A program made the translations under genes and the position numbers. 64,000 nt of DNA from Bradyrhizobium sp. dw_411 (GTDB lineage Bacteria; Pseudomonadota; Alphaproteobacteria; Rhizobiales; Xanthobacteraceae): NCBI RefSeq assembly GCF_018449695.1, contig NZ_JAAVUY010000013.1, positions 1 to 64,000 on the forward strand, written 5' to 3'. Below the pieces are notes generated by a model, which made no database searches, was not told the origin of the DNA, and saw nothing but the letters and a program-made list of their open reading frames with translations. Positions 45,791 to 54,345 of the stretch are shown piece after piece (positions within the stretch are counted from its first letter, which is position 1; every line of letters begins with the position of its first letter).

Positions 45791-48700
45791 GTGGCAGGGC
45801 GGCAGCGGATAGACCGCGTAAGACGCCAGTATAATCAATGGGTTGCGAACCAAACCCTGGAGGATTATGCGCTGCGCTTCACCGCCAAAAGCGCGCGGCG
45901 CTGGTCTGCGGCCCGGGTTGCCAACACCGCTCTGGGCGCGATCTCGTTCCTGGCGCTGGAAGCGATCGGCGGCACCATCACCCTGAATTACGGTGTCACC
46001 AATTCCACCGCCGCCATTCTGGTCGTCAGCGTCATTATCTTCCTGTGCGGGCTGCCGATCGCCTATCACGCCGCCAAATGCGGCATCGATATTGATCTTC
46101 TGACTCGCGGCGCCGGCTTCGGCTATATCGGCTCGACCATTACCTCGCTGATCTACGCCTCTTTCACCTTCATCTTCTTTGCGATCGAAGCGGTGATCCT
46201 CGCGACCGCACTGGAGATGTGTTTCGGAATCCCGCGTCCGATCGGCTATCTCATCAGCGCCGTCGTCATCATTCCCCTGGTCACCCACGGCATCACGCTG
46301 ATCAGCCGCTTCCAGCTGTGGACGCAGCCGCTGTGGATCATCCTGCACATCATGCCGTTCGCGGCGATCGCCTATGCCAATCCGCACTCCTTTGCGGAAT
46401 GGACGAAATTTGCCGGCGAACACGGCAACCCCTCAGGACATCTTGATCTCCTGCTGTTCGGCACCGCCGCCTCGGTGGTGTTCGCGCTGGTAGCGCAAAT
46501 CGGCGAGCAGGTCGACTTTCTGCGCTTTCTTCCGCGCGACCGGCGAACGTCGAAGACGTCGTGGTGGATCGCACTGTTAAGCGCCGGCCCGGGCTGGATC
46601 ATTCTCGGCGCGCTCAAGCTGTTGGCCGGATCGTTCCTGGCCTTCTTTGCGCTGAGCCACGGTGTGTCCACCGAGCACGCCGCCGAGCCCGCGCACATGT
46701 ATCTCGAAGCGTTTCGTTACGTGCTGTCGGAGCCGAATCTCGCACTGGCCCTGACCGGGACCTTCGTGATCCTGTCGCAGTTGAAGATCAACGTCACCAA
46801 CGCCTATGCCGGTTCGATTGCGTGGTCGAACTTCTTTTCCCGCCTCACCCACAGCCATCCGGGCCGCGTAGTCTGGCTGGTATTTAACGTGCTGGTCGCA
46901 CTGCTGCTGATGGAGATCGGCGTCTACAAGGCGCTGGAACAGACGCTGGCGCTCTATTCCAATGTCGCGATCGCCTGGGTCGGCGCGCTGGTCGCCGACC
47001 TCGTCATCAACAGGCCGCTTCGCCTGCGCCCGCAGCACATGGAATTCAAGCGCGCGCATCTCTACGACATCAATCCGGTCGGCGTCGGCGCAATGACCAT
47101 CGCGACCATCGTCTCGATCAGCGCCTTCTATGGGCTGTTCGGACCGACCGCGAAGGCGCTGGCGCCGTTCGTCGCGCTGCTGGTGGCCTTCGTTACCGCG
47201 CCCTTGATCGCCTTCGCCACCGGCGGCAAATATTATATTGCGCGCAAGCCGAAGCGCAGTTGGCAAAACGTTCAGGCAATCCAGTGCTGTATTTGCGAAC
47301 ATTCGTTCGAGCCCGAGGACATGGCGTCGTGCCCGGCCTATGCCGGACCGATCTGCTCGCTGTGCTGTTCGCTGGATGCGCGCTGCCATGATCTCTGCAA
47401 ACCGCATGCGCGGATCCAGGCGCAGGTCGCCGAGACTTTTGGCAAGATGCTGCCGCAGCCGATGTATGCAAGGATCAACTCACAGCTCGGGCATTACCTC
47501 GGCGTGTTCGCGGTTTCCGCGGGGCTGGTTGGGCTGACGCTCGGCATGATCTACCTGCAGACATCGGCGACGCTTCATGTCGATGATACGCAACTCTCCG
47601 ACGTGCTCTGGAAAGTGTTCTTTGCGCTGTCGATCATCATCGGGGTGGTGGCGTGGCTGTTCGTGCTCGCGCAGCAAAGCCGGCGCGCGGCCGAGGCCGA
47701 GACCAGACGGCAGACGACGCTTTTGATCCACGAGATCGACGCCCACAAGCGCACCGACGCCGAATTGCAGCGCGCCAAGGAAGTCGCTGAATCGGCCAAC
47801 CTCGCCAAGAGCCGCTATGTCGTCGGATTGAGCCATGAACTGCGTTCGCCGCTGAATGCCATCTCCGGATATGCGCAGTTGCTGGAACAGGATTCGAGCC
47901 TGAACACCAAGCCACGCGATCAGGTGCGCGTGGTCCGCCGCAGCGCCGATCATCTGTCGGGTTTGATCGACGGCATTCTCGACATTTCCAAGATCGAAGC
48001 CGGCCGGCTTTATCTGTCGCGCGACGAGGTTCGCGTCAGCGAATTTCTCGATCAACTCGTCGGCATGTTCCGCTTGCAGGCCGCAGCCAAGGGTATCGAT
48101 TTCATCTTCAAGCGCCCGGCGGTGCTGCCGGTCGTGGTCTATGCCGACGAAAAGCGCCTGCGCCAGATCCTGATCAATCTGCTGTCGAACGCGATCAAGT
48201 TCACCCAGCGCGGCAGCGTGCAATTCGTCGTGCATTACCGCAGCCCCGTCGCCGAGTTCGAGGTAATCGATACCGGCCCGGGAATCCAGTCTGATGACCT
48301 TGAGCGCATCTTCGCTCCGTTCGAACGCGGCGCGCTCGGCGTTTCGCAGCCGCAAACCGGCACCGGGCTCGGATTGACGATCAGCCGGTTGCTCGCGGGT
48401 GTGATGGGCGGCGATATCCAGGTCACCAGCAAGGTTGGGGCCGGCAGCACCTTCCAGGTGAAAATGCTGCTGTCGGAAGTGACCAATCCTACGCGTATTG
48501 CGCCGGTCGACGCACCGGTGTTCGGCTATCACGGTCCGCGCAAGACGATCCTGATCACCGACGACGATCCGATCCAGCGCGACCTCTTGCGCGAGGTGCT
48601 GACGCCGCTCGGCTTTATCCTGCTCAGCGCACCCGACGGCGCCGCCTGCCTTTCCCTCGCGCAGCATTGCCGGCCGGATCTGTTCTTGCTTGATATTTCG

Positions 48701-49162
48701 ATGGCCGGCATGGATGGCTGGACGGTTGCGGAAACGCTGCGTTCCACCGGGCATCATCAGGCCCGCATCCTGATGGTTTCCGCCAGTGCGCTGGAAGCGC
48801 ATGGCGCGCCGCTGGCGCAGCCGTTCCATGATGGCTACCTGATGAAGCCGATCGATATTCCCCGGCTGCTGGAATTGATCCGCCAGTTGCTCAAGATCGA
48901 ATGGCAGTATGAAACCTATCAGGTCGCCGTGCCGCACTGGAAGCCGGAGAGCGGCTCGCGCCCGCCGGTGAGGCATGTCGAGGAGCTGATCGGTCTTGGA
49001 CAATTGGGCTACATCCGCGCGATCCAGGTCAAGCTCGATGAAATAGGCACCGACCATCCCGAACACGCCGACTTCGTTTCGCAAATGCGCTCGCTGATCG
49101 ACCGCTTCGATCTTGACCAGTACATGGCAACCCTCAAAACGCTGCACAGCTATGATCACTGA
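45791..49162 (+). CDS. NCS1-type permease/hybrid histidine kinase fusion (transporter-like sensor)
   Basis: The 1123-residue protein combines five parts. (1) Residues about 40-480 are an NCS1-family permease-like domain (nucleobase/hydantoin carriers) with about twelve helices. (2) Residues 499-536 are a cysteine cluster (CCxxC, CxxCC, CxxxC). (3) Two more helices lie at about 568-590 and 607-627. (4) The kinase has SHELRSPLN with His682, N-box NLLSNAIKF and G-boxes DTGPG and GTGLGL. (5) The receiver domain (about 918-1034) has Asp968 and Lys1019. An alpha-helical tail follows. GTG 45791 has AGGGGGAG upstream. It is divergent from the urt-fmd operon and overlaps the regulator gene, so it probably senses a transported amide, urea or nucleobase. 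Confidence 0.9.
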   Translation: MAGRQRIDRVRRQYNQWVANQTLEDYALRFTAKSARRWSAARVANTALGAISFLALEAIGGTITLNYGVTNSTAAILVVSVIIFLCGLPIAYHAAKCGIDIDLLTRGAGFGYIGSTITSLIYASFTFIFFAIEAVILATALEMCFGIPRPIGYLISAVVIIPLVTHGITLISRFQLWTQPLWIILHIMPFAAIAYANPHSFAEWTKFAGEHGNPSGHLDLLLFGTAASVVFALVAQIGEQVDFLRFLPRDRRTSKTSWWIALLSAGPGWIILGALKLLAGSFLAFFALSHGVSTEHAAEPAHMYLEAFRYVLSEPNLALALTGTFVILSQLKINVTNAYAGSIAWSNFFSRLTHSHPGRVVWLVFNVLVALLLMEIGVYKALEQTLALYSNVAIAWVGALVADLVINRPLRLRPQHMEFKRAHLYDINPVGVGAMTIATIVSISAFYGLFGPTAKALAPFVALLVAFVTAPLIAFATGGKYYIARKPKRSWQNVQAIQCCICEHSFEPEDMASCPAYAGPICSLCCSLDARCHDLCKPHARIQAQVAETFGKMLPQPMYARINSQLGHYLGVFAVSAGLVGLTLGMIYLQTSATLHVDDTQLSDVLWKVFFALSIIIGVVAWLFVLAQQSRRAAEAETRRQTTLLIHEIDAHKRTDAELQRAKEVAESANLAKSRYVVGLSHELRSPLNAISGYAQLLEQDSSLNTKPRDQVRVVRRSADHLSGLIDGILDISKIEAGRLYLSRDEVRVSEFLDQLVGMFRLQAAAKGIDFIFKRPAVLPVVVYADEKRLRQILINLLSNAIKFTQRGSVQFVVHYRSPVAEFEVIDTGPGIQSDDLERIFAPFERGALGVSQPQTGTGLGLTISRLLAGVMGGDIQVTSKVGAGSTFQVKMLLSEVTNPTRIAPVDAPVFGYHGPRKTILITDDDPIQRDLLREVLTPLGFILLSAPDGAACLSLAQHCRPDLFLLDISMAGMDGWTVAETLRSTGHHQARILMVSASALEAHGAPLAQPFHDGYLMKPIDIPRLLELIRQLLKIEWQYETYQVAVPHWKPESGSRPPVRHVEELIGLGQLGYIRAIQVKLDEIGTDHPEHADFVSQMRSLIDRFDLDQYMATLKTLHSYDH

Positions 49163-50081
49163 AACCAAAAAGCGCGACGTCGCGCTCGTCGTCGACGACT
49201 CGCCGGAGACGCTGCGTCTCCTGACCGACGCGCTCGACGGCGCGGGCATGACGGTGATGGTCGCGATGGACGGCGCCGCGGCGATGCGCATCGTCGACCA
49301 GATCACGCCCGACATCATCCTGCTCGACGCCGTCATGCCGGGCATGGATGGCTTTGAAACATGCCGCCGCCTCAAGCGCGATGCGGGCCTGAGCAATGTG
49401 CCTGTGATTTTCATGACTGGCCTCGCCGAGACCGAGCACATCGTCAGCGGGCTGGAAGCTGGCGGCGTCGATTACGTCACCAAGCCGATCGTGATCGAGG
49501 AAATGCTGGCGCGGATTCGCGTACACTTGGCCAATGCGCGATTGACCCAAAGCGCCCGCGCCGCGCTCGACGTCTCCGGCCGGTTTTTGCTCGCCGTCAG
49601 CCGGCAGGGCAAGATCGTATGGGCGACGCCGCAGGCGCAGAAACTGCTGTCGGAAAATCTTGCGGCCGGCTCGGACGACGAGTTCGTGCTGCCTGAGCCG
49701 ATGCTGCAATGGCTCGAGCAGACCCAGAAGGGCGCCGCCGGATCGAAAGCCCCTGCCGCGGCGTCGTTCCCGGAAAATGAGCAGCTCCGGCTGCAATATA
49801 TGGGCAAGCTCGCCCCCAATGAATTCCTGCTGCGGCTGGCCAAGGACCAGGGCGGCGATACGCCCGCTGAATTCAGCAGCGAATTGGGGTTGACCACCCG
49901 CGAGGGCGAGGTGCTGTCGTGGCTAAGCAAAGGCAAGACCAACCGCGACATCGCCCAGATTCTCGGCCTCAGCCCACGGACGGTGGATAAGCACCTCGAG
50001 CAGATCTACGCCAAGCTCGGCGTCGAAAATCGCACTGCCGCCGCCGCCATTGCGACCAGCACGGGCCGGCGCAACTCCTGA
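49152..50081 (+). CDS. Response regulator, REC plus LuxR-type DNA-binding domain
   Basis: The 309-residue protein has an N-terminal receiver domain (about 9-125) with Asp15, Asp16, phospho-acceptor Asp59 and Lys111. A middle PAS-like or linker region (about 135-235) follows, with VSGRFLLAVSRQGKIVWATPQA. The C-terminal LuxR/GerE HTH has LTTREGEVLSWLSKGKTNRDIAQILGLSPRTVDKHLEQIYAKLGV. ATG 49152 overlaps the kinase gene by 11 bases, so the two proteins form one system. The DNA target is probably the urt dyad or the kinase promoter. Confidence 0.93.
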   Translation: MITETKKRDVALVVDDSPETLRLLTDALDGAGMTVMVAMDGAAAMRIVDQITPDIILLDAVMPGMDGFETCRRLKRDAGLSNVPVIFMTGLAETEHIVSGLEAGGVDYVTKPIVIEEMLARIRVHLANARLTQSARAALDVSGRFLLAVSRQGKIVWATPQAQKLLSENLAAGSDDEFVLPEPMLQWLEQTQKGAAGSKAPAAASFPENEQLRLQYMGKLAPNEFLLRLAKDQGGDTPAEFSSELGLTTREGEVLSWLSKGKTNRDIAQILGLSPRTVDKHLEQIYAKLGVENRTAAAAIATSTGRRNS

Positions 50082-50270
50082 GACTGGAAGCCGCCACCGG
50101 ATCGCGCTGCGGTGGGTGCCGCTGGCGATCCTTAACGCTGCCCGACGGGGCCGGCCTGGCCGGTTCTGGACTGGCAGCGCTTTGTCCCATATCTACTTTG
50201 TCCAATACCTGTACGTCAGCTAAACAAGCCGCGCCGGAAGAACCGCGCGCACCGCCGGGAGTTGAAGCCT

Positions 50271-51311
50271 TTGCCATTACCGACACACCTGTTGCCTACC
50301 ACCGTCGTTGGAAGCTATCCGCAGCCGGATTGGCTGGTGGACCGTGAAATGCTGTCCAAATCCGTGCCACGCACCCGCATGACCGAAATCTGGCGGATCC
50401 CGGAGGCGCATCTCGAACAGGCCCAGGACGATGCGACGGTCGTCGCGATCCGCGACCTCGAACGTGCGGGCATCGATATCGTCACCGACGGCGAAATCCG
50501 GCGCGAGAGTTACTCCAACCGTTTTGCCACCGCGCTCGAGGGGGTCGACAGCGAAAATCCCGCGATGACCATCTCGCGTTCCGGCCTGAAAACGCCGGTG
50601 CCCCGCGTGGTCGGCAAGATCAACCGCACCGGCCCGGTCGAACTGCGCGATATGGAGTTCCTTCGCCGCAACACCGACCGTGCCGCGAAGATCACGCTGC
50701 CCGGCCCGTTCACCATGAGCCAGCAGGCCAAGAACGAATTCTACAAGGACGATGAAGAACTCGCGATGGCGTTTGCCGCCGCCGTCAACGCCGAGGCGCT
50801 GGAATTGCAGAAGGCCGGCGCCGACGTAATCCAGTTCGACGAACCCTGGGTTCGCCAGGATCCTGAAGCTGCGAGGCGCTATGCCGTCAAGGCGATTAAC
50901 CGCGCTTTGCAGGGCATCACGGTCCCGACCGTGCTGCATGTCTGTTTCGGCTATGCGGCTGTTGTGGCCGGCTCGAACAAGCCCACCGGCTATTCGTTTC
51001 TGGCCGAACTCGCCGACACCAGCGCCCAGCAAATCTCGATCGAGGCGGCGCAACCCAAACTCGATCTCGGCGTGCTGGCCGATCTCTCATCCAAGAAGAT
51101 CATGCTCGGCGTGATCGATCTCGGCGATCCCACCGTTGAAACGGCCGCCGTAATCGCCGACCGGATTCGCCACGGTCTGAAATACGTCGCTGCCGACCGG
51201 CTGATTCCCGCGCCGGATTGCGGCATGAAATACATGCCGCGCCATGTTGCTTTTGGAAAGCTCAAGGCGATGAGCGATGCGGCGGCGATCGTGCGCAAGG
51301 AGATTAGCTGA
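50271..51311 (+). CDS. MetE-like (cobalamin-independent methionine synthase C-terminal) protein
   Basis: The 346-residue protein matches only the C-terminal domain of MetE. PTTVVGSYPQPDWLV is the start of the barrel. DIVTDGEIRRESY, LPGPFTMSQ, VIQFDEPWVR, HVCFGY and APDCGMKYMPR hold the zinc-site residues (His, Cys, Glu, Cys). Stand-alone versions are often called methyltransferases of the UROD/MetE-like family and may use small sulfur or amine compounds. The start is uncertain: a TTG at 50262 abuts GGGAG, and a TTG at 50271 has nine bases of spacing. No met genes are near. Confidence 0.82.
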   Translation: MPLPTHLLPTTVVGSYPQPDWLVDREMLSKSVPRTRMTEIWRIPEAHLEQAQDDATVVAIRDLERAGIDIVTDGEIRRESYSNRFATALEGVDSENPAMTISRSGLKTPVPRVVGKINRTGPVELRDMEFLRRNTDRAAKITLPGPFTMSQQAKNEFYKDDEELAMAFAAAVNAEALELQKAGADVIQFDEPWVRQDPEAARRYAVKAINRALQGITVPTVLHVCFGYAAVVAGSNKPTGYSFLAELADTSAQQISIEAAQPKLDLGVLADLSSKKIMLGVIDLGDPTVETAAVIADRIRHGLKYVAADRLIPAPDCGMKYMPRHVAFGKLKAMSDAAAIVRKEIS

Positions 51312-51948
51312 GGCAGCGCGTTACAGATTCGAATTTCAAAGAGCCCGGACAATCTCAACACCGTCATTGCGAGCGAAGCGAAGTAATCCATCTTACAGCA
51401 CAGAGAAAGAAAAGAGTGGATTGCTTCGTCGCTTCGCTCCTCGCAATGACGTCAGGATAAATCTTCGCGTTCCCGCGACGCCGTGCGCCCGAGTTGTGCA
51501 GGAAACTCCGCCATCTGAATACAGAGGGCGCAGGGAATACCGGGCGCCTGGTGCGCCCGCTGCCGCGTATGCGAAGATCGTAAGTAAAAAAGCACACGCG
51601 TTAGTCAGGTCACACCGAGAACACCCGGCATTCCCCGCGCAATGGTTTACGGCTTACTTCGCGCTCTCCCCGGCGATCGGGCTCTTTTGCCACCGTCGCC
51701 CCTGAGAAGCTTGCTTCTCAAGAACTTGACGCCAGCGTCGAGGCGTCAGGACCACACGACTTCACCGTCCGCCTCAGCGCCGTTCGTCAAAGGCGCATCC
51801 GCGTCCACCGCATCCCGCCTCACGTTCGTGACGATCGCGAAACGTCCCTCTTATGAGGCGGGACGGCGTGGAATATAAAATTGATTCGGGTTCGTGGAAA
51901 GCAATATTTCGGAAAATCAGAAATAATCTGGTGGCATCAGCACCGCGG
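51312..51948. repeat. Repeat-filled intergenic region
   Basis: A hairpin repeat at 51362-51451 begins CGTCATTGCGAGCGAAGCG and ends with its near reverse complement, CGCTTCGCTCCTCGCAATGACG-like. Further right, 51470-51870 has GAGGGCGCAGGGAAT, GCGCAATGGTTTACGGCTT, CGGGCTCTTTTGCCACC and GACGCCAGCGTCGAGGCG-type stretches. I recall these from long intergenic elements common in Bradyrhizobium. No gene with a ribosome site is visible; short frames in it look spurious. Confidence 0.6.
51362..51451. repeat. Imperfect 90-bp hairpin repeat (GTCATTGCGAGC type)
   Basis: The arms start CGTCATTGC at 51362-51370 and end GCAATGACG at 51443-51451. Inward they pair GAGCGAAGCG with CGCTTCGCTC and AATCCA with TGGATT, with one small bulge. 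The loop is about 30 bases and A-rich. This is a widespread alphaproteobacterial intergenic repeat type. Confidence 0.8.
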
Positions 51949-52698
51949 CTACCGGTCGCGATGTTCGATACGCAGGGCCAATGCTTCCGCCAATCCGGTT
52001 GTCGGCTTTGCCGCCGGGCGGCGGAACGTTCCGGCGGTTGCCTTGCGCGCGCCCAGAACGGCCAGCGCTTCCGCCTGTTTGATCGCCGCCGCCATCTGAT
52101 CCACCACAGGCACCGGAATGCGATCCCTGACCTTCTCCGCGAGGCCCGCGAGTGGCGCGCCGCCGAGAATAACGACATCCGCACCATCTTCGGTCACCGC
52201 ACGGTTAGCGAGCCTGACCAGCAATTCTTCGTTCTCTTCCTGAACATCCGAAACCGAGACGAAGGATTCGTCCAGCATCCGCACACCGGCGCAGCGGCCA
52301 CCAAGGCCATGCATATCGACGCAGTCCTCGTACCAGGGGCCCAGCGCGCGGGCAAAGGTCACGATGGCAAACCGACGCCCCAGCATGCACGCCGTCAGCA
52401 TCGACGCTTCGGCCAATCCGATCACGGGCAGATCAAAAAGCTCGCGCGCGCCGAACAGCCCGGGATCGCCGAACGCCGCGATAATGGCGGCGTCGAAATC
52501 CCGGTGATGTTCAGCAAGCATTTCCAGTGCAATGGCGCCGCCGATTTGGGCTTCAGCGCGGGTTGCGATGTAGGGCACGCCCCGCGGCGCGGTCAGCGAA
52601 ACAATGACGGTGCCGGGCGCCACGGCTTTCCTGGCTGCGGCGGTCAACCGCTCCGTGATCGATTCGCTCGTGTTGGGATTGAGCACCAGAATGCGCAT
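51949..52698 (-). CDS. Asp/Glu/hydantoin racemase-family protein lacking both catalytic cysteines
   Basis: The 249-residue protein has the HyuE-type fold, with ILVLNPNTSESIT at the N-terminus, AAFGDPGLFGARE and DVVILGGAPLAGLAEKV. In hydantoin racemases the two catalytic cysteines lie in the motifs ACF/YDDPGL and LGCAGM; here the positions are Ala75 and Gly180. It may therefore not racemise by the two-cysteine mechanism. It is divergent from the MFS/decarboxylase-like/hydantoinase genes, probably in the same pathway. The fold call is firm, the reaction unknown. Confidence 0.83.
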   Translation of the reverse strand: MRILVLNPNTSESITERLTAAARKAVAPGTVIVSLTAPRGVPYIATRAEAQIGGAIALEMLAEHHRDFDAAIIAAFGDPGLFGARELFDLPVIGLAEASMLTACMLGRRFAIVTFARALGPWYEDCVDMHGLGGRCAGVRMLDESFVSVSDVQEENEELLVRLANRAVTEDGADVVILGGAPLAGLAEKVRDRIPVPVVDQMAAAIKQAEALAVLGARKATAGTFRRPAAKPTTGLAEALALRIEHRDR

Positions 52699-53005
52699 CG
52701 CCGGATGTCCTCACGACAGGTTAGCGCTCGGTTAGCTCTCTCATCGTCTCGCTGATATCGGGAGCCAGCCGCGGGCGACTGCGCCGCAACTTTCCAAAAA
52801 TCCGTTGGGCACGCAATCGAATTATTGCAATGCGGGCGCGAGCCAAACGCGGCGCCAATTCGACTTTACTTCCCCTTGGCTTGTGTCGAGGCCGATTTTG
52901 ATGCATCTCAGAAAGACCTTCAGAATGCCTGGGGGAGCGAGCACCGCCGCTTGCACGCTTTCCTCGCCGAAGAGGATATCACTTCGCGGCTCGTTGGGGG
53001 TTGAA
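52699..53005. other. Divergent promoter region of the hydantoin-type cluster
   Basis: This 307-base gap lies between the racemase-like gene (leftward) and the MFS gene (rightward) and should carry both promoters. It has an AT-rich patch around 52817-52830. I see no strong inverted repeat. Weak frames in it lack ribosome sites. Confidence 0.45.
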
Positions 53006-54310
53006 ATGACTGTCCAAGCTGACGCCGCACCCGTGCAGGCCGCGGAGCCAAAGACCGCTGTCCGCTGGAAGATATTCGTCCTGATGCTGTTCTTGATCTC
53101 GATCAACTACATCGATCGGGCCTCCCTATCGGTGGCGATGCCGATCATTTCCAAAGAGTTCAATCTAGATGCCGCGGCCCAAGGCTTTATTCTGAGTTCG
53201 TTTTTCTGGACTTACGCCTTCATGCAAATCCCGGGCGGCATGCTGGCGGACAAATACAAGCCGCGTATCGTCATCGCCGCCGCGACGATCGGCTGGGGCC
53301 TGTTCCAGGCGCTCGCGGCCGCCTCGACAAGTTCATTCATGCTGTTGCTGACCCGCCTTGGACTAGGTGCTGCGGAAGCGCCGATCTATCCGGCCGGCGG
53401 CAAACTCAATGCGATGTGGATGACACCCAATGAACGGGCGCGGGGCGCGACCTTGCTCGACGGCGGCGCGCCGCTCGGCGCAGCACTCGGCGCGCTGGTG
53501 ATCGCCGGCCTGATCGCGGAATTCGATTCATGGCGGATATCGTTCGTGATTGCCGGCGTCGGCACCGTTCTCTGCGGCGCTTTTGCCTGGTGGTACATCC
53601 GCAACAGCCCCGCCGAGCATCCCTCGGTCAACGCCGCTGAAGCGAGCCATATTCAAAACGCCCATGCGCTGGAGGATTTGTCCGATCCCGCTCCGTCCGG
53701 CCGTGGCATCGGCGCTTATTTTGCCTACAGGTCGGTGTGGTGCATGTGCCTGGGCTGGATGTTCTTCAATACCGTGTTTTATGGTCTGTTGACGTGGATG
53801 CCGACCTATCTGTTCAAGATCCATGGCCTCGACATCAAGCAACTCGGGGGCGCGCTTTTCATCATGTTCTTTTCGGGATTTATCGGCGAACTCGTCGGCG
53901 GCCAGATCGGAGACATGTGGCGGGCACGCGGCGGCCAGCCCAATACGGTTTTCAAAACCCTGTTCGGCTTTGCCGCCATCATCGCAACCATTTCGATCTT
54001 TTCGGTGGCCTATGTGACGAACGCCGTGGCCGTGGTCGCGCTGTTGTCCTCGACGCTGTTCTTTCTGCGCTGGTGCGGAATGTATTGGGCTATTCCGTCG
54101 ATCCTCGCCTCCCGAAGCCGGGCCGGGTTTCTGGGCGGATGCATGAATCTCGGTGGCAATATTGCGGGCGTTTCGGTGCCCATCATTGTCGGCCTGATCG
54201 TCCAATACACCGACTCCTACTTCCTCGCGCTGATGTTCTTCGCCGCCGCCGGCATCGCGCTGTTGATATGCTCGCTGTCGATCGATTATAGCCGCAAGCT
54301 GCCGGTTTGA
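53006..54310 (+). CDS. MFS transporter, anion:cation symporter (ACS) family
   Basis: The 434-residue protein has twelve membrane helices. The first segment, with ISINYIDRASLSVAMPIISKEF, is the ACS hallmark (NYxDR), and ADKYKPRIVIA is the loop 2-3 motif. ACS carriers take up organic acids, sugar acids or related anions. GGGGG before ATG 53006 picks this start although the frame is open upstream to 52805. The following genes suggest it imports a hydantoin-, pyrimidine- or malonate-like compound. Confidence 0.9.
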   Translation: MTVQADAAPVQAAEPKTAVRWKIFVLMLFLISINYIDRASLSVAMPIISKEFNLDAAAQGFILSSFFWTYAFMQIPGGMLADKYKPRIVIAAATIGWGLFQALAAASTSSFMLLLTRLGLGAAEAPIYPAGGKLNAMWMTPNERARGATLLDGGAPLGAALGALVIAGLIAEFDSWRISFVIAGVGTVLCGAFAWWYIRNSPAEHPSVNAAEASHIQNAHALEDLSDPAPSGRGIGAYFAYRSVWCMCLGWMFFNTVFYGLLTWMPTYLFKIHGLDIKQLGGALFIMFFSGFIGELVGGQIGDMWRARGGQPNTVFKTLFGFAAIIATISIFSVAYVTNAVAVVALLSSTLFFLRWCGMYWAIPSILASRSRAGFLGGCMNLGGNIAGVSVPIIVGLIVQYTDSYFLALMFFAAAGIALLICSLSIDYSRKLPV

Positions 54311-54345
54311 AGCTGATCGGCCTGCCGTCGAACCCTGGAGTTCTC

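Noticed and set aside
50151..50163. CCGGCC-T-GGCCGG palindrome after the response regulator
   Set aside because: It is short, GC-only and without a T run; expected by chance in such sequence.
51642..51878. Short frames in the 51.3-51.9 kb gap
   Set aside because: They lie inside repeat-like sequence and have no ribosome site or recognisable protein.
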